Of a stretch of 64,000 bases of DNA, positions 28,056 through 35,913 are shown piece by piece. Numbering within the stretch: position 1 is the stretch's first letter; every line of letters starts with the position of its first letter. The translations under genes and the position numbers were made by a program. The notes beneath the pieces are model-generated. The model had not been told where the DNA came from, searched no databases, and saw only the letters and a list, made by a program, of their open reading frames with translations. The stretch comes from Collimonas humicola. GTDB lineage: Bacteria; Pseudomonadota; Gammaproteobacteria; Burkholderiales; Burkholderiaceae_D. The stretch lies in the NCBI RefSeq assembly GCF_018304945.1, contig NZ_JAGQEE010000012.1:48628-112627 (forward strand), given 5' to 3'.

Positions 28056-29336
28056 TTATGCGCGGATCTTGAACGAGGCGGCATAGGCTTGGGGGTTCTT
28101 GCCATCCCACACCGTGCCATCCATCAGCTTCGAGGTTCGCAGCGCGTCCTTAGGCACCGGCGTCTTGGTCATGGCCGCGGCATCCTTGTACAGATCGATC
28201 TGGCTCACCGACCTGGCCACTGCCAGGTAGTCGGGATCCGTCTTCAGCAAACCCCAGCGCCGGTGCTGCGTCATGAACCACATGCCGTCCGACAGGTAGG
28301 GGAAATTGACGAGGCCGTCGTTGTAGAACTTCATGTAGTTCGGATCGTCCCAGGTCTTGCCCAGGCCGTTCTGGTAGCGCCCCATGATGCGCTGGTCGAT
28401 CACGTCCTTGCTGGTGTTGACATAGGACTTGTCGGCAATCGCTTCCGCCATCTTGTTCTTGTTCGCAAGCGAGGCGTCGATCCACTTGCCGGCCTCCAGC
28501 ACCGCGGCAATCAGGGCGCGGCAGGTGTTCGGATTCCTGGCGGCGAATTCGGCGGTGGTGCCGAGCACCTTTTCCGGATGGTCTTTCCAGATTTCCTGGG
28601 TGGTGATGGCGGTGATGCCGACGCCGTCGACTATCGCCCGGTGGCCCCATGGTTCGCCGACGCAGAAGCCATCCATATTGCCGACCCGCATATTGGCCAC
28701 CATCTGCGGCGGCGGCACGGTAATCACCTTGGCGTCCTTGAGCGGATTGACGCCGTTGGCGGCCAGCCAGTAGTACAGCCACATGGCGTGGGTGCCGGTC
28801 GGGAAAGTCTGGGCAAAGGTGTATTCGCGCTTGTCGCTGGCCATCAGCTTCGCCAGCGAAGGACCGTCCACCGCCCCCTTGTCCGCCAGCTTCTTCGAGA
28901 GCGTGATGGCTTGGCCGTTGTTGTTGAGCCCCATCAGGATCGCCATGTCCTTCTTCTGGCCGCCGATGCCCATCTGCACGCCGTAGATCAAACCCGACAA
29001 GACATGTGCCGCATCGAGCTCGCCGTTGGCCAGCTTGTCGCGCACGCCGGCCCAGGAGGCTTCCTTGCTGAGGACGATCTTGATGCCGTATTTCTTATCG
29101 AAGCCGAGCAGCGACGCCATCACCACCGAGGCGCAATCCGTGAGCGGAATGAAGCCGATCTTGACTTCGGTTTTTTCCGGCTTGTCCGAGCCTGCTGCCC
29201 ATGCACCGGTGCTAGATAATCCCAACATGCTGGCTCCTGCCGCGAGCGCGGCGGTTTGTAGTATTTGGCGGCGCTTGCCGTCGACAGCCAGGCTCAGGTC
29301 AAGATCATCTTGCGGCAGTGCTTTTGTTGATTCCAT
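28056..29336 (-). CDS. nrtA: NrtA, nitrate-binding periplasmic protein with Tat signal
   Basis: A CmpA/NrtA-type solute-binding protein for nitrate (family also includes bicarbonate binders). From the ATG at 29336 it is 426 residues, with a twin-arginine signal (R22-R23 in GKRRQILQTAALAAG, cleavage near AWAAG), so it is exported folded. Typical blocks are KIGFIPLTDCASVV, AHVLSGLIYGVQMG, GNMDGFCVGEPWGHRA. A GTG/ATG start 9 codons upstream is possible. It is preceded by a 329-bp control region with sigma-54 promoter and ANTAR-type leader. NasS, the usual NasT partner, resembles NrtA but lacks a signal peptide; this protein has one. Confidence 0.9.
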   Translation of the reverse strand: MESTKALPQDDLDLSLAVDGKRRQILQTAALAAGASMLGLSSTGAWAAGSDKPEKTEVKIGFIPLTDCASVVMASLLGFDKKYGIKIVLSKEASWAGVRDKLANGELDAAHVLSGLIYGVQMGIGGQKKDMAILMGLNNNGQAITLSKKLADKGAVDGPSLAKLMASDKREYTFAQTFPTGTHAMWLYYWLAANGVNPLKDAKVITVPPPQMVANMRVGNMDGFCVGEPWGHRAIVDGVGITAITTQEIWKDHPEKVLGTTAEFAARNPNTCRALIAAVLEAGKWIDASLANKNKMAEAIADKSYVNTSKDVIDQRIMGRYQNGLGKTWDDPNYMKFYNDGLVNFPYLSDGMWFMTQHRRWGLLKTDPDYLAVARSVSQIDLYKDAAAMTKTPVPKDALRTSKLMDGTVWDGKNPQAYAASFKIRA

Positions 29337-29365
29337 CGCATGGCTCCACTTTGTTTTCGGCAAAC

Positions 29366-29413
29366 AAAAAGGCGTCGTTCCACAATGAACAAGTCATGTG
29401 GAAAGACACCTTT
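29366..29413 (-). terminator. Leader terminator upstream of nrtA (attenuator)
   Basis: On the minus strand AAAGGTGTC (29413-29405) pairs with GACGCCTTT (29376-29368), 9 bp, with an inner stem TTCCACA/TGTGGAA (7 bp), followed by TTTTT (29370-29366) and TTTG. It lies 30 nt before the nrtA start, after the sigma-54 promoter. Its 5' arm lies inside the ANTAR-type hairpin at 29403-29418, so the two structures exclude each other. Confidence 0.85.
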
Positions 29414-29418
29414 GTCTT
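29403..29418 (-). promoter_or_regulatory. ANTAR-type antiterminator hairpin (hexaloop AAAGGU)
   Basis: On the minus strand AAGAC and GTCTT form a 5-bp stem closing the six-base loop AAAGGU. ANTAR proteins recognise tandem hairpins with hexanucleotide loops having A at position 1 and G at position 4, exactly as here. I find this one convincing hairpin; the expected partner hairpin just upstream is not clear. The ANTAR protein NasT is encoded next door. Confidence 0.75.
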
Positions 29419-29481
29419 ATGTGGAAAAGACCGCCGTTAGCCGATTCCAGCAGCGCCGACGCCGGCGCCTGTTATTGACTA

Positions 29482-29497
29482 TGCAAACCACGTGCCA
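29482..29497 (-). promoter_or_regulatory. Sigma-54 promoter of nrtA operon
   Basis: Minus strand TGGCACGTGGTTTGCA matches the -24/-12 consensus TGGCACG-N4-TTGCA at all fixed positions. It is about 145-160 bp upstream of the nrtA start, leaving a leader of about 140 nt that contains the hairpins. Confidence 0.88.
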
Positions 29498-29538
29498 GCA
29501 GTTGCAGGGAGAACAGCGCCAGGATCCCGGCGGCAAAG

Positions 29539-29555
29539 CGCACCCGTTTTGTGCA
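29539..29555 (-). promoter_or_regulatory. NtrC-like binding site
   Basis: Minus strand TGCAC-N7-GTGCG resembles the NtrC consensus TGCACC-N5-GGTGCA. It is about 50 bp upstream of the sigma-54 promoter. A second partial element, TTGGTGCGATGCAC, overlaps its upstream side (about 29549-29564). Confidence 0.55.
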
Positions 29556-29621
29556 TCGCACCAAAGAAGCTCACGATTTTCGGGCATTTCTGCCGGTGCC
29601 GGCTTGCGTCAATCGCAAGGC

Positions 29622-29666
29622 TCAGGCGAGATTCAGGCGAGATTCAGGCGAGGCCCAGGCGAGACT
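29622..29666. repeat. Four 11-bp tandem repeats after nasT
   Basis: TCAGGCGAGAT occurs twice exactly (29622-29632, 29633-29643), then TCAGGCGAGGC and CCAGGCGAGAC, ending on the nasT stop codon. The unit is not a multiple of three, and on the minus strand each unit contains TGA or TGG in rotating frames. It lies between nasT and the nrtA promoter region. No function is evident. Confidence 0.75.
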
Positions 29667-30286
29667 CAGCCCAGCAAATCGGCGGCATCGATGATCCGCT
29701 GCGCTACCTCGGATAACTTCAGGTTCTTGTCCATTGCCAGCCGGCGCAGCTTTTGATAAGCCTCCTGCTCGCTCAGCTTGTGATGTTCCATCAGCAAGCC
29801 TTTGGCGCGCTCCAGCACCTTGCGTTCCGCCAGCTTGAGCTTGGTGTCGGACAGTTCCGCCAGCAATTTCTGCTCCTGGCGGAAGCGCGCCAGGGCGACA
29901 TCCAGCACGGGTTTGATGCGCGCCGGCTGCAACCCTGCCACGATGTAGGCAGAGACGCCGGCGGCCATGGCGGCATCCATGCTGGAGGTCTTGGCATCCT
30001 CGGTAAACAGCACGATCGGGCGGCGGGCGTCGCGGGTCGCCACCACCACATGCTCCAGCACGTCGCGCGCATCGGATTCGGCGTCGACGATGATCATGTC
30101 TGGTTGCAACTGAGCAATTCTTTCAGGGAGATAGAGGTCGGCGGGAAGCGAAGCGATGATGTTGTAGCCGGCCTCCAGCAAACCGATGCGCAGGTCCTTG
30201 CCGCGCGCAGCCTGGGCGGCAAACGCAGGATCGTCTTCGCCCTCGATGGCGACAGGATTGACCACAACGATACGTAGACTTTGCAT
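29666..30286 (-). CDS. nasT: NasT, ANTAR-domain response regulator (nitrate-responsive antiterminator)
   Basis: NasT binds leader RNA hairpins and prevents termination when nitrate or nitrite is present. From the ATG at 30286 (MQSLRIVVVNPVAIEGEDDP) it is 206 residues: a receiver-like N-terminal domain (about 1-125; IIVDAESDARDVLE holds the phospho-acceptor-region aspartate) and a C-terminal ANTAR three-helix domain (about 140-200; ERAKGLLMEHHKLSEQEAYQ). It lies upstream of nrtA on the same strand. Its target is very probably the hairpin before nrtA. The usual sensor NasS is not adjacent. Confidence 0.93.
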   Translation of the reverse strand: MQSLRIVVVNPVAIEGEDDPAFAAQAARGKDLRIGLLEAGYNIIASLPADLYLPERIAQLQPDMIIVDAESDARDVLEHVVVATRDARRPIVLFTEDAKTSSMDAAMAAGVSAYIVAGLQPARIKPVLDVALARFRQEQKLLAELSDTKLKLAERKVLERAKGLLMEHHKLSEQEAYQKLRRLAMDKNLKLSEVAQRIIDAADLLG

Positions 30287-30372
30287 GCTTGAAACCTTCG
30301 TCTGCGGACGACTCATTGAGCTTCGGTTAGACCGGATGGGATAGCGTTTTATCCACCGCTGCCATGCAAGCA

Positions 30373-30388
30373 TGCAAAAATCGCACCA
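30373..30388 (-). promoter_or_regulatory. Possible sigma-54 promoter upstream of nasT
   Basis: Minus strand TGGTGCGATTTTTGCA has the invariant GG and GC pairs at the exact sigma-54 spacing (10 nt between) and a perfect TTGCA -12 element, but GGTGC instead of GGCAC at -24. It is about 87-102 bp before the nasT ATG. Confidence 0.5.
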
Positions 30389-30400
30389 TGCCGATGCGAA

Positions 30401-30423
30401 CGGCCGCCGCGCGCCGGCGGCCG
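30401..30423. repeat. GC-rich inverted repeat downstream of pyrC
   Basis: CGGCCGCCG and CGGCGGCCG form a 9-bp all-GC stem with a CGCGC loop, 8 nt after the pyrC stop. No T-run follows, so termination would need Rho or be weak; it may instead protect the pyrC 3' end. Confidence 0.5.
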
Positions 30424-30430
30424 GATGACT

Positions 30431-31477
30431 TTATGCCAACTGCCAGTCTATGGTTTCACCGCCGTTCAGCGGCACCAGCGTGGTATCGCCCAGCGGCAGT
30501 TCGGCCGGCAGGGTCCATGGCTGGCGCTTCAGGGTCACGCTGCCCTGGTTGCGCGGCAGGTTGTAGAACGCCGGGCCGTTGAAGCTGGCGAATGCTTCGA
30601 GCCGATCCAGCGCCCCGGCCTGGTCAAACGCCTGTGCATACAGCTCCATCGCATGCAGCGCGGTATAGCAGCCGGCACAGCCGCAAGCGTGTTCCTTCAG
30701 GCCCTTGGGATGCGGCGCCGAATCGGTGCCGAGGAAGAAACGGCTGCTGCCGGACGTGGCCGCGCGCACCAGGGCCTGGCGATGCTCTTCCCGCTTCAGC
30801 ACGGGCAGGCAATAGTAGTGCGGACGGATCCCGCCTTTGAAGATTTCGTTGCGGTTGTACAGCAGGTGGTGCGCGGTGACCGTGGCGGCGACCGGACCTT
30901 CGGCGCTCTCGACGTACTGGGCGGCTTCCTTGGTGGTGATGTGCTCGAACACCACTTTCAATTCCGGCATGTCTCGCCGCAGCGGCTGCATCACGCGCTC
31001 GATGAAGACGGCTTCGCGGTCGAAGATATCGATGGCCGGATCGGTTACTTCGCCGTGCACCAGAAAAGGCATGCCCAGCTCTTGCATCACTTCCAGCGTC
31101 TTGTAGCACTTGCTGAGATCGGTCACGCCGGCATCGGAGTTGGTGGTGGCGCCGGCCGGATACAGCTTGACCGCGTGCACGAAGCCGCTGTCCTTGGCGC
31201 GGCGGATTTCGTCGGGCGGCGTGTTGTTGGTCAGATACAGCGTCATCAAAGGCTCGAACGTCAGTTCGGGCGGCAGCACGGCGAGGATGCGCTCGCGGTA
31301 GGCCGCGGCTTGCGCAGTGGTGGTGACCGGCGGCTTCAGGTTGGGCATCACGATGGCGCGGCCGAACTGGCGCGCGCTATGCGGCAGCACGCTGGCCAGC
31401 GCTACGCCGTCGCGCAGGTGCAAATGCCAGTCGTCGGGACGGGTGATGGTCAGTGTTTTGGTCAAGGCATCAGTCAT
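30431..31477 (-). CDS. pyrC: PyrC, dihydroorotase
   Basis: PyrC closes carbamoyl aspartate to dihydroorotate in pyrimidine synthesis. It is the class II type, with the zinc motif HLHLRDG near residue 15, [20 protein letters not shown] for the second metal/substrate region, and the carboxylated lysine region in [14 protein letters not shown] start it at the ATG at 31477 ([11 protein letters not shown], 348 residues); ATGs at 31483 and 31495 are also in frame and cannot be excluded. The 5' end overlaps the AAA ATPase gene by 8 nt. Confidence 0.95.
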   Translation of the reverse strand: MTDALTKTLTITRPDDWHLHLRDGVALASVLPHSARQFGRAIVMPNLKPPVTTTAQAAAYRERILAVLPPELTFEPLMTLYLTNNTPPDEIRRAKDSGFVHAVKLYPAGATTNSDAGVTDLSKCYKTLEVMQELGMPFLVHGEVTDPAIDIFDREAVFIERVMQPLRRDMPELKVVFEHITTKEAAQYVESAEGPVAATVTAHHLLYNRNEIFKGGIRPHYYCLPVLKREEHRQALVRAATSGSSRFFLGTDSAPHPKGLKEHACGCAGCYTALHAMELYAQAFDQAGALDRLEAFASFNGPAFYNLPRNQGSVTLKRQPWTLPAELPLGDTTLVPLNGGETIDWQLA

Positions 31478-32228
31478 CTTCATTCTCTTCTGCAAAAAGT
31501 CGTTCCAGCATGGCTGCCGGATTGTTCAGGAAATGGCGTGTGGTCGTATAGTGTTCAGTGTCTTCGTAGCGGGTTTCGCTGAGCCCGCTCTGGTCCAGCA
31601 GGTAAATCCTGGCGTGCGGATAGGCCAGCAAAATCGGCGAGTGGGTGGCGATAATGAACTGGCAGCGATCTTGCGCCAGTTTGTGGATGATCGCCAGCGC
31701 TGTCAGCTGCCGGTTGGGCGACAGCGCCGCTTCCGGTTCGTCCAGCATGTAGAAGCCATCCGGCTGGAACTTGTTCTGCAGCAGCGCCAGGAAGGATTCG
31801 CCATGCGATTGCCGGTGCAGCCCTTTGTCGCCATAGGAATGGTGGACCCGCCCAGCGCCCTCCTCCAGTTCCTCTTCGTAGGTGGCGAGATTGAAAAAGC
31901 TCTCGGCGCGCAGGAAATAGCCGTTGCGCGGCCGCTTGAAACTCTTCACGGTGCGCAGGTAGCTGTACAGCTCGGAGTGTGCATCGGCGGTCGAGAAGCG
32001 CGCATTCATGGTGCCGCCCTCGGCATTGAAACCCCAGGCGATCGCCATCGCTTCCAGCAAGGTCGATTTGCCCGCGCCGTTTTCGCCGACCAGAAAGGTC
32101 ACTTCAGGATGAAACTCGATCTGCTCCAGCTCCCGTACGGCAGGAATGCTGAAAGGATAGGCATCGTAGTCAATCGCCTTGTCGGGATTGAGTTTCAGGC
32201 TGCGCAGATAAGGTTTGATGGAGAGCAT
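31470..32228 (-). CDS. AAA family ATPase (ABC/RecF-like)
   Basis: A 252-residue cytoplasmic ATPase of the AAA_21/COG3910 type. It has Walker [17 protein letters not shown] (about residues 48-63), Walker [15 protein letters not shown] (the ABC-type D-E pair), and the switch [12 protein letters not shown]. It lacks membrane domains, so it is not a transporter ATPase by itself; such stand-alone proteins often work with a nuclease or are of unknown role, but no partner is seen here. It overlaps the start of pyrC by 8 nt, so the two are co-transcribed. Confidence 0.82.
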   Translation of the reverse strand: MLSIKPYLRSLKLNPDKAIDYDAYPFSIPAVRELEQIEFHPEVTFLVGENGAGKSTLLEAMAIAWGFNAEGGTMNARFSTADAHSELYSYLRTVKSFKRPRNGYFLRAESFFNLATYEEELEEGAGRVHHSYGDKGLHRQSHGESFLALLQNKFQPDGFYMLDEPEAALSPNRQLTALAIIHKLAQDRCQFIIATHSPILLAYPHARIYLLDQSGLSETRYEDTEHYTTTRHFLNNPAAMLERLFAEENEDD

Positions 32229-32319
32229 GGTGTGGCGACGGCTTCAATGAGCGTCATTTTACCGCAGCCGCGGCGGCCAGCCTGAATCGCAGCCGCGGCC
32301 GGCACCGGCGGGCGCCATG

Positions 32320-32353
32320 AAAAAAGCCGCTCGGGCATGCACCGGAGCGGCTT
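32320..32353 (-). terminator. Terminator after the glt ABC operon
   Basis: AAGCCGCTC (32324-32332) and GAGCGGCTT (32345-32353) form a 9-bp stem with T6 following on the minus strand, 25 nt after the gltL stop. Confidence 0.88.
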
Positions 32354-32377
32354 CTTGTCCTGCCGGCAATCCTGCGA

Positions 32378-33103
32378 TCAGTGGATGATCTTGGCCAGGA
32401 AGTCACGCGCGCGGTCGGAACGCGGCGCGCCGAAGAACTCTTCCTTGCGGCAGTCTTCCACCACCAGGCCCTTGTCCATGAACACCACGCGGTTGGCGAC
32501 CTTCTTGGCGAAACCCATTTCATGGGTCACCACCATCATGGTCATGCCTTCCTGCGCCAGACCTACCATCACGTCCAGCACTTCGTTGATCATTTCCGGA
32601 TCGAGCGCCGAAGTCGGCTCGTCGAACAGCATGGCGATCGGGTCCATCGACAAGGCGCGGGCAATCGCCACACGTTGCTGCTGGCCGCCGGACAGCTGGC
32701 CTGGGAACTTGTCTTTCTGTGCGATCAGGCCGACGCGGTCGAGGTATTTCAAGCCTTTCTCGTTCGCTTCATCCTGGCTGCGGCCGAGCACCTTGACCTG
32801 GCCGATGGTCAGGTTTTCGCGGATCGACATGTGCGGGAACAGTTCGAAGTTCTGGAACACCATGCCGATGCGCGCGCGCAGTTTCGACAGGTTGGTCTTC
32901 GGATCGCCGACCGACACGCCGTCGACCATGATCTCGCCCTTCTGGAACGGCTCAAGGCCGTTGACGGTCTTGATCAGCGTCGATTTGCCGGAACCCGACG
33001 GTCCGCACACGACGACCACGTCGCCCTTGGCCACTTGCGTGGTGCAATCGGTCAGGACTTGAAATTGACCGTACCATTTGCTGACGTTGTTAAGCTTAAT
33101 CAT
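32378..33103 (-). CDS. gltL: GltL, glutamate/aspartate ABC transporter ATP-binding protein
   Basis: A polar-amino-acid ABC ATPase. From the ATG at 33103 (MIKLNNVSKWYG, 241 residues) it has Walker A GPSGSGKSTLIK (about 38-49), the Q-loop, signature LSGGQQQRVAIARAL, Walker B MLFDEPTSALD and the switch VVTHEMGFAKKVA. It is the last gene of gltI-gltJ-gltK-gltL, 72 nt after gltK, followed by a terminator. An alternative start 12 codons earlier has no support. Confidence 0.94.
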   Translation of the reverse strand: MIKLNNVSKWYGQFQVLTDCTTQVAKGDVVVVCGPSGSGKSTLIKTVNGLEPFQKGEIMVDGVSVGDPKTNLSKLRARIGMVFQNFELFPHMSIRENLTIGQVKVLGRSQDEANEKGLKYLDRVGLIAQKDKFPGQLSGGQQQRVAIARALSMDPIAMLFDEPTSALDPEMINEVLDVMVGLAQEGMTMMVVTHEMGFAKKVANRVVFMDKGLVVEDCRKEEFFGAPRSDRARDFLAKIIH

Positions 33104-33175
33104 GAGTATTTCTCCTAATTCCTGAATTCTATTGTGCAACTGGCGGCAGCCCTGCTCAGGGCATGCCGCCGTCCA

Positions 33176-33871
33176 TTATCGAATAATCGCAACCCTGTGC
33201 TGCAGCTGCTTGACCAGCGACGACAAACCGAAGCTCATCACGAAGTACACCACGGCGACAAACATGTACATTTCCACCAGACGGCCGTCGCGCTGCGCGA
33301 TCTTCGAAGCAACGGTAACGAAGTCCGGCACCGAGCCCAGCACGTAGACCAGCGACACGTCCTGGAACAGCACGATGGTTTGCGTCAGCAGGATCGGGAT
33401 CATGTTGCGGAACGCTTGCGGCAGCACCACATTGCCCATCATCTGCCAGTAGTTCATGCCGAGCGCATAGCCGGCGGAAATCTGGCCGCGTGGAATCGAC
33501 TGGATTCCGGAACGCATGATTTCGCAGTAATAAGCGGCTTCAAACAAGATGAAGGTAATCAGCGCCGATGAAAAGGCCCCAACCTGCACCGGCTGCTGCG
33601 CACCGATGATCCAGGCGCCGATATACGGCACCAGGAAGTAGAACCAGAAAATCACCAGCACCAGCGGCACCGAGCGGATCAGGTTGACATAGCTGGTGGC
33701 GATCAGCGAGATGGCCTTGTTGTGCGACAGGCGCATCATCGCCAGCACAGTGCCGAACAGGATGCCGCCTATCATCGCTACCAATGTCAGCGTCAGCGTG
33801 AACTTCATGCCGGTGGTGAACAGGTAGAACCAGGAACGCTGGATGACGTCAAAATCGAAATTTGAAAACAT
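33176..33871 (-). CDS. gltK: GltK, glutamate/aspartate ABC transporter permease
   Basis: A 231-residue HisM/GlnP-type permease with about five membrane segments (first about residues 15-40, GMKFTLTLTLVAMIGGILFG) and the EAA motif near AGYALGMNYWQMMGNVVLPQ. It lies 2 nt after gltJ and pairs with it as a heterodimer. Length matches E. coli GltK (224). Confidence 0.93.
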   Translation of the reverse strand: MFSNFDFDVIQRSWFYLFTTGMKFTLTLTLVAMIGGILFGTVLAMMRLSHNKAISLIATSYVNLIRSVPLVLVIFWFYFLVPYIGAWIIGAQQPVQVGAFSSALITFILFEAAYYCEIMRSGIQSIPRGQISAGYALGMNYWQMMGNVVLPQAFRNMIPILLTQTIVLFQDVSLVYVLGSVPDFVTVASKIAQRDGRLVEMYMFVAVVYFVMSFGLSSLVKQLQHRVAIIR

Positions 33872-33873
33872 GA

Positions 33874-34626
33874 TTAATGGCCTCCTGTGTTAGCACTGCC
33901 AGAGGCAATAAATCCTGGAATCGCAATGGCTCTTTCAAGCCAGCGCGCCAGCAACAAGGCAATACCCGAGATGATCACGTAAATCACCGTGGCGCCGGTC
34001 AGGGCTTCGAAAGTCTGGAAAGTAAATTCGCGCATTGAGTAGGTCGCGGCGGTCAGTTCCACCAGGCCGATGGTCAATGCGACCGAGCTGTTCTTGATGA
34101 TCGCTGCAAATTCGTTGGTCAGGGACGGGATGATGATCCGGAACGACATCGGCAGCAATACGTAGCGGTATGTTTGTGGCAACGTCAAGCCAAGTGCAGT
34201 ACCCGCCAGCTTTTGGCCACGGGGCAGTGCATTGATGCCAGCGGAAACCTGTACGGCAATCCGCGACGACGTAAAGAAACCCAGCGCCAGGAAGGCGGTG
34301 ATGAACGAAGCATTCGGCAAGCTCTTGAGCCAGCCGCCAATGCTCGCAGGTACTATCTCCGGCATGACGAAATACCAGAGGAACATCTGAACGATTAATG
34401 GAATGTTACGAAATAATTCGACATAGCCGTTGGCCAGGCGTACTGCCCACTTGTTCGGCATGGTGCGAATCGTACCGATCACCGTACCGATGACCAGCGC
34501 CATGATCCAGGCTGAAATAGACAACGCAAGCGTCCATTTCAGGCCGGTCAGCAAGGTGTCCATGTAAGTGCTGACACCGTCGGGAGACTCTTGCCAGAAG
34601 ATACCCCAGTTCCAGTTGTAATGCAT
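33874..34626 (-). CDS. gltJ: GltJ, glutamate/aspartate ABC transporter permease
   Basis: The second permease of the amino-acid importer. From the ATG at 34626 (MHYNWNWGIFWQESPDG, 250 residues), it matches the typical GltJ N-terminus; the region upstream in frame has no homology. About five membrane segments and the EAA loop (AGTALGLTLPQTYRYVLLPM) are visible. It lies after an intercistronic hairpin that separates it from gltI. Confidence 0.93.
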   Translation of the reverse strand: MHYNWNWGIFWQESPDGVSTYMDTLLTGLKWTLALSISAWIMALVIGTVIGTIRTMPNKWAVRLANGYVELFRNIPLIVQMFLWYFVMPEIVPASIGGWLKSLPNASFITAFLALGFFTSSRIAVQVSAGINALPRGQKLAGTALGLTLPQTYRYVLLPMSFRIIIPSLTNEFAAIIKNSSVALTIGLVELTAATYSMREFTFQTFEALTGATVIYVIISGIALLLARWLERAIAIPGFIASGSANTGGH

Positions 34627-34747
34627 ATTAAGTCCCCTCTCACTCTCTAACTTACTGCTGCGGCATAAAACTACCCGAATGCGCCGGACCTGCCGCTGTC
34701 CGGCGCACGAATTGTGCATCGCAGCAAATCGATTCCAGAAACAAAAT

Positions 34748-34765
34748 GGGAGGCTTGCGCCTCCC
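34748..34765 (-). terminator. Intercistronic hairpin between gltI and gltJ
   Basis: GGGAGGC-GCAA-GCCTCCC on the minus strand is a 7-bp stem closed by a stable GNRA tetraloop, followed by ATTTTGTTTC. This resembles a partial terminator that would lower permease expression relative to the binding protein. Confidence 0.7.
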
Positions 34766-34790
34766 CCTTCATTTCTTTAGATCGCCAATC

Positions 34791-35738
34791 TTATTTTTTC
34801 TTCAACGATTGTTTTTGCGCTTCAGGCACGGCAGCGTAGGCAGCCGGATCGCCGGAATCGGTCGGATGAGCAAATGCTGCCTTCAATTGCGGGCTCATCG
34901 GCACGTTCAGGTTGACGCCCTTAGGTGGAATCGGCTTCAGGAACCATTTTGCGTAGATGTCGTTAACCTGGCCCGATTTGTACAGGTTGGTCAACGCAGT
35001 GTCGACTGCCAGCTTGAATGCCGGGTCGTCTTTACGCTCGATGATGCCGTATGGCTCAACCGACAGCGCTTCGGTGGTGATTGCATAGTCGTTAGGCGCT
35101 CTCGAGCTGGCAGCCAGCGAGGCCAGCAGGATGTCGTCCATCACGAACGCAGCTGCACGGCCGGTTTCAACCATCAGGAACGCTTCAGCGTGGTCCTTGG
35201 CAGCCAGGATGTTCATGCCGAGGTTGCGCTCGCCATTGAGAATCGTGACTTGCTTCAGGTTCGAGGTGCCGGAAGTGGAAACGATGGTCTTGCCCTTGAG
35301 GTCGTCCAGCTTCGTGATGTTGGAGGACTTCTTGGCCAGGATGCGGTTCGCAGTCACGTACATGGTCGGCGCAAAGGACACAACCTTTTGACGCTCGGCA
35401 TTGTTGGTGGCGGAATCGCAGGACAGGTCGATGGTGCCGTTGGAGATCAGCGGAATACGGGTCGCCGATGTCACCGGAACCATCTTCACGTTGAGCGCTG
35501 TCATGCCTAGCTGCTTTTGAATGGCAGTAGCGGCTTTCAGGCACAGGTCGATCGAATAGCCTTGATACGATTGTTTGTCATCAAGGTAAGAGAAAGGGAT
35601 AGAAGAATCGCGCACACCCAGGGTGATGGTGCCGGTGTCCTTGATTTTTTTGAGTGTTCCGGTCAGTTCTTGCGCTTGCACGGAGCCAACCAGCACTCCC
35701 AGGCCAACCAAAGCGACGACCAATTTCGATGACATCAT
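34791..35738 (-). CDS. gltI: GltI, glutamate/aspartate-binding periplasmic protein
   Basis: A 315-residue family-3 solute-binding protein. The signal peptide (about residues 1-22, ending SVQAQ) is followed by the amino-acid-binding domain: GVRDSSIPFSYLDD, IDLSCDSATNN and FVMDDILLASL, characteristic of GltI/DEBP. It is first in the operon with gltJKL. A second homologue lies immediately upstream in the DNA (35914-36849), so the system may have two binding proteins. Confidence 0.94.
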   Translation of the reverse strand: MMSSKLVVALVGLGVLVGSVQAQELTGTLKKIKDTGTITLGVRDSSIPFSYLDDKQSYQGYSIDLCLKAATAIQKQLGMTALNVKMVPVTSATRIPLISNGTIDLSCDSATNNAERQKVVSFAPTMYVTANRILAKKSSNITKLDDLKGKTIVSTSGTSNLKQVTILNGERNLGMNILAAKDHAEAFLMVETGRAAAFVMDDILLASLAASSRAPNDYAITTEALSVEPYGIIERKDDPAFKLAVDTALTNLYKSGQVNDIYAKWFLKPIPPKGVNLNVPMSPQLKAAFAHPTDSGDPAAYAAVPEAQKQSLKKK

Positions 35739-35913
35739 AACAACTCCCGTTAAAGATTATCTGTATAGTTTAACAAACTCACTGCTCGCACAGCGGACTT
35801 ATACCCATGCATATTTTTTATTTTTACAGCTCTCCTCCAAAAATACTGGTCTCCCCAACCTGTATGAATTTTCAACTACGGCCAATTTTATTCTTGGTAT
35901 GACCTTGCTACCG

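Noticed and set aside
29622..29666. CRISPR-like array
   Set aside because: Units are 11 bp, contiguous, without spacers or cas genes.
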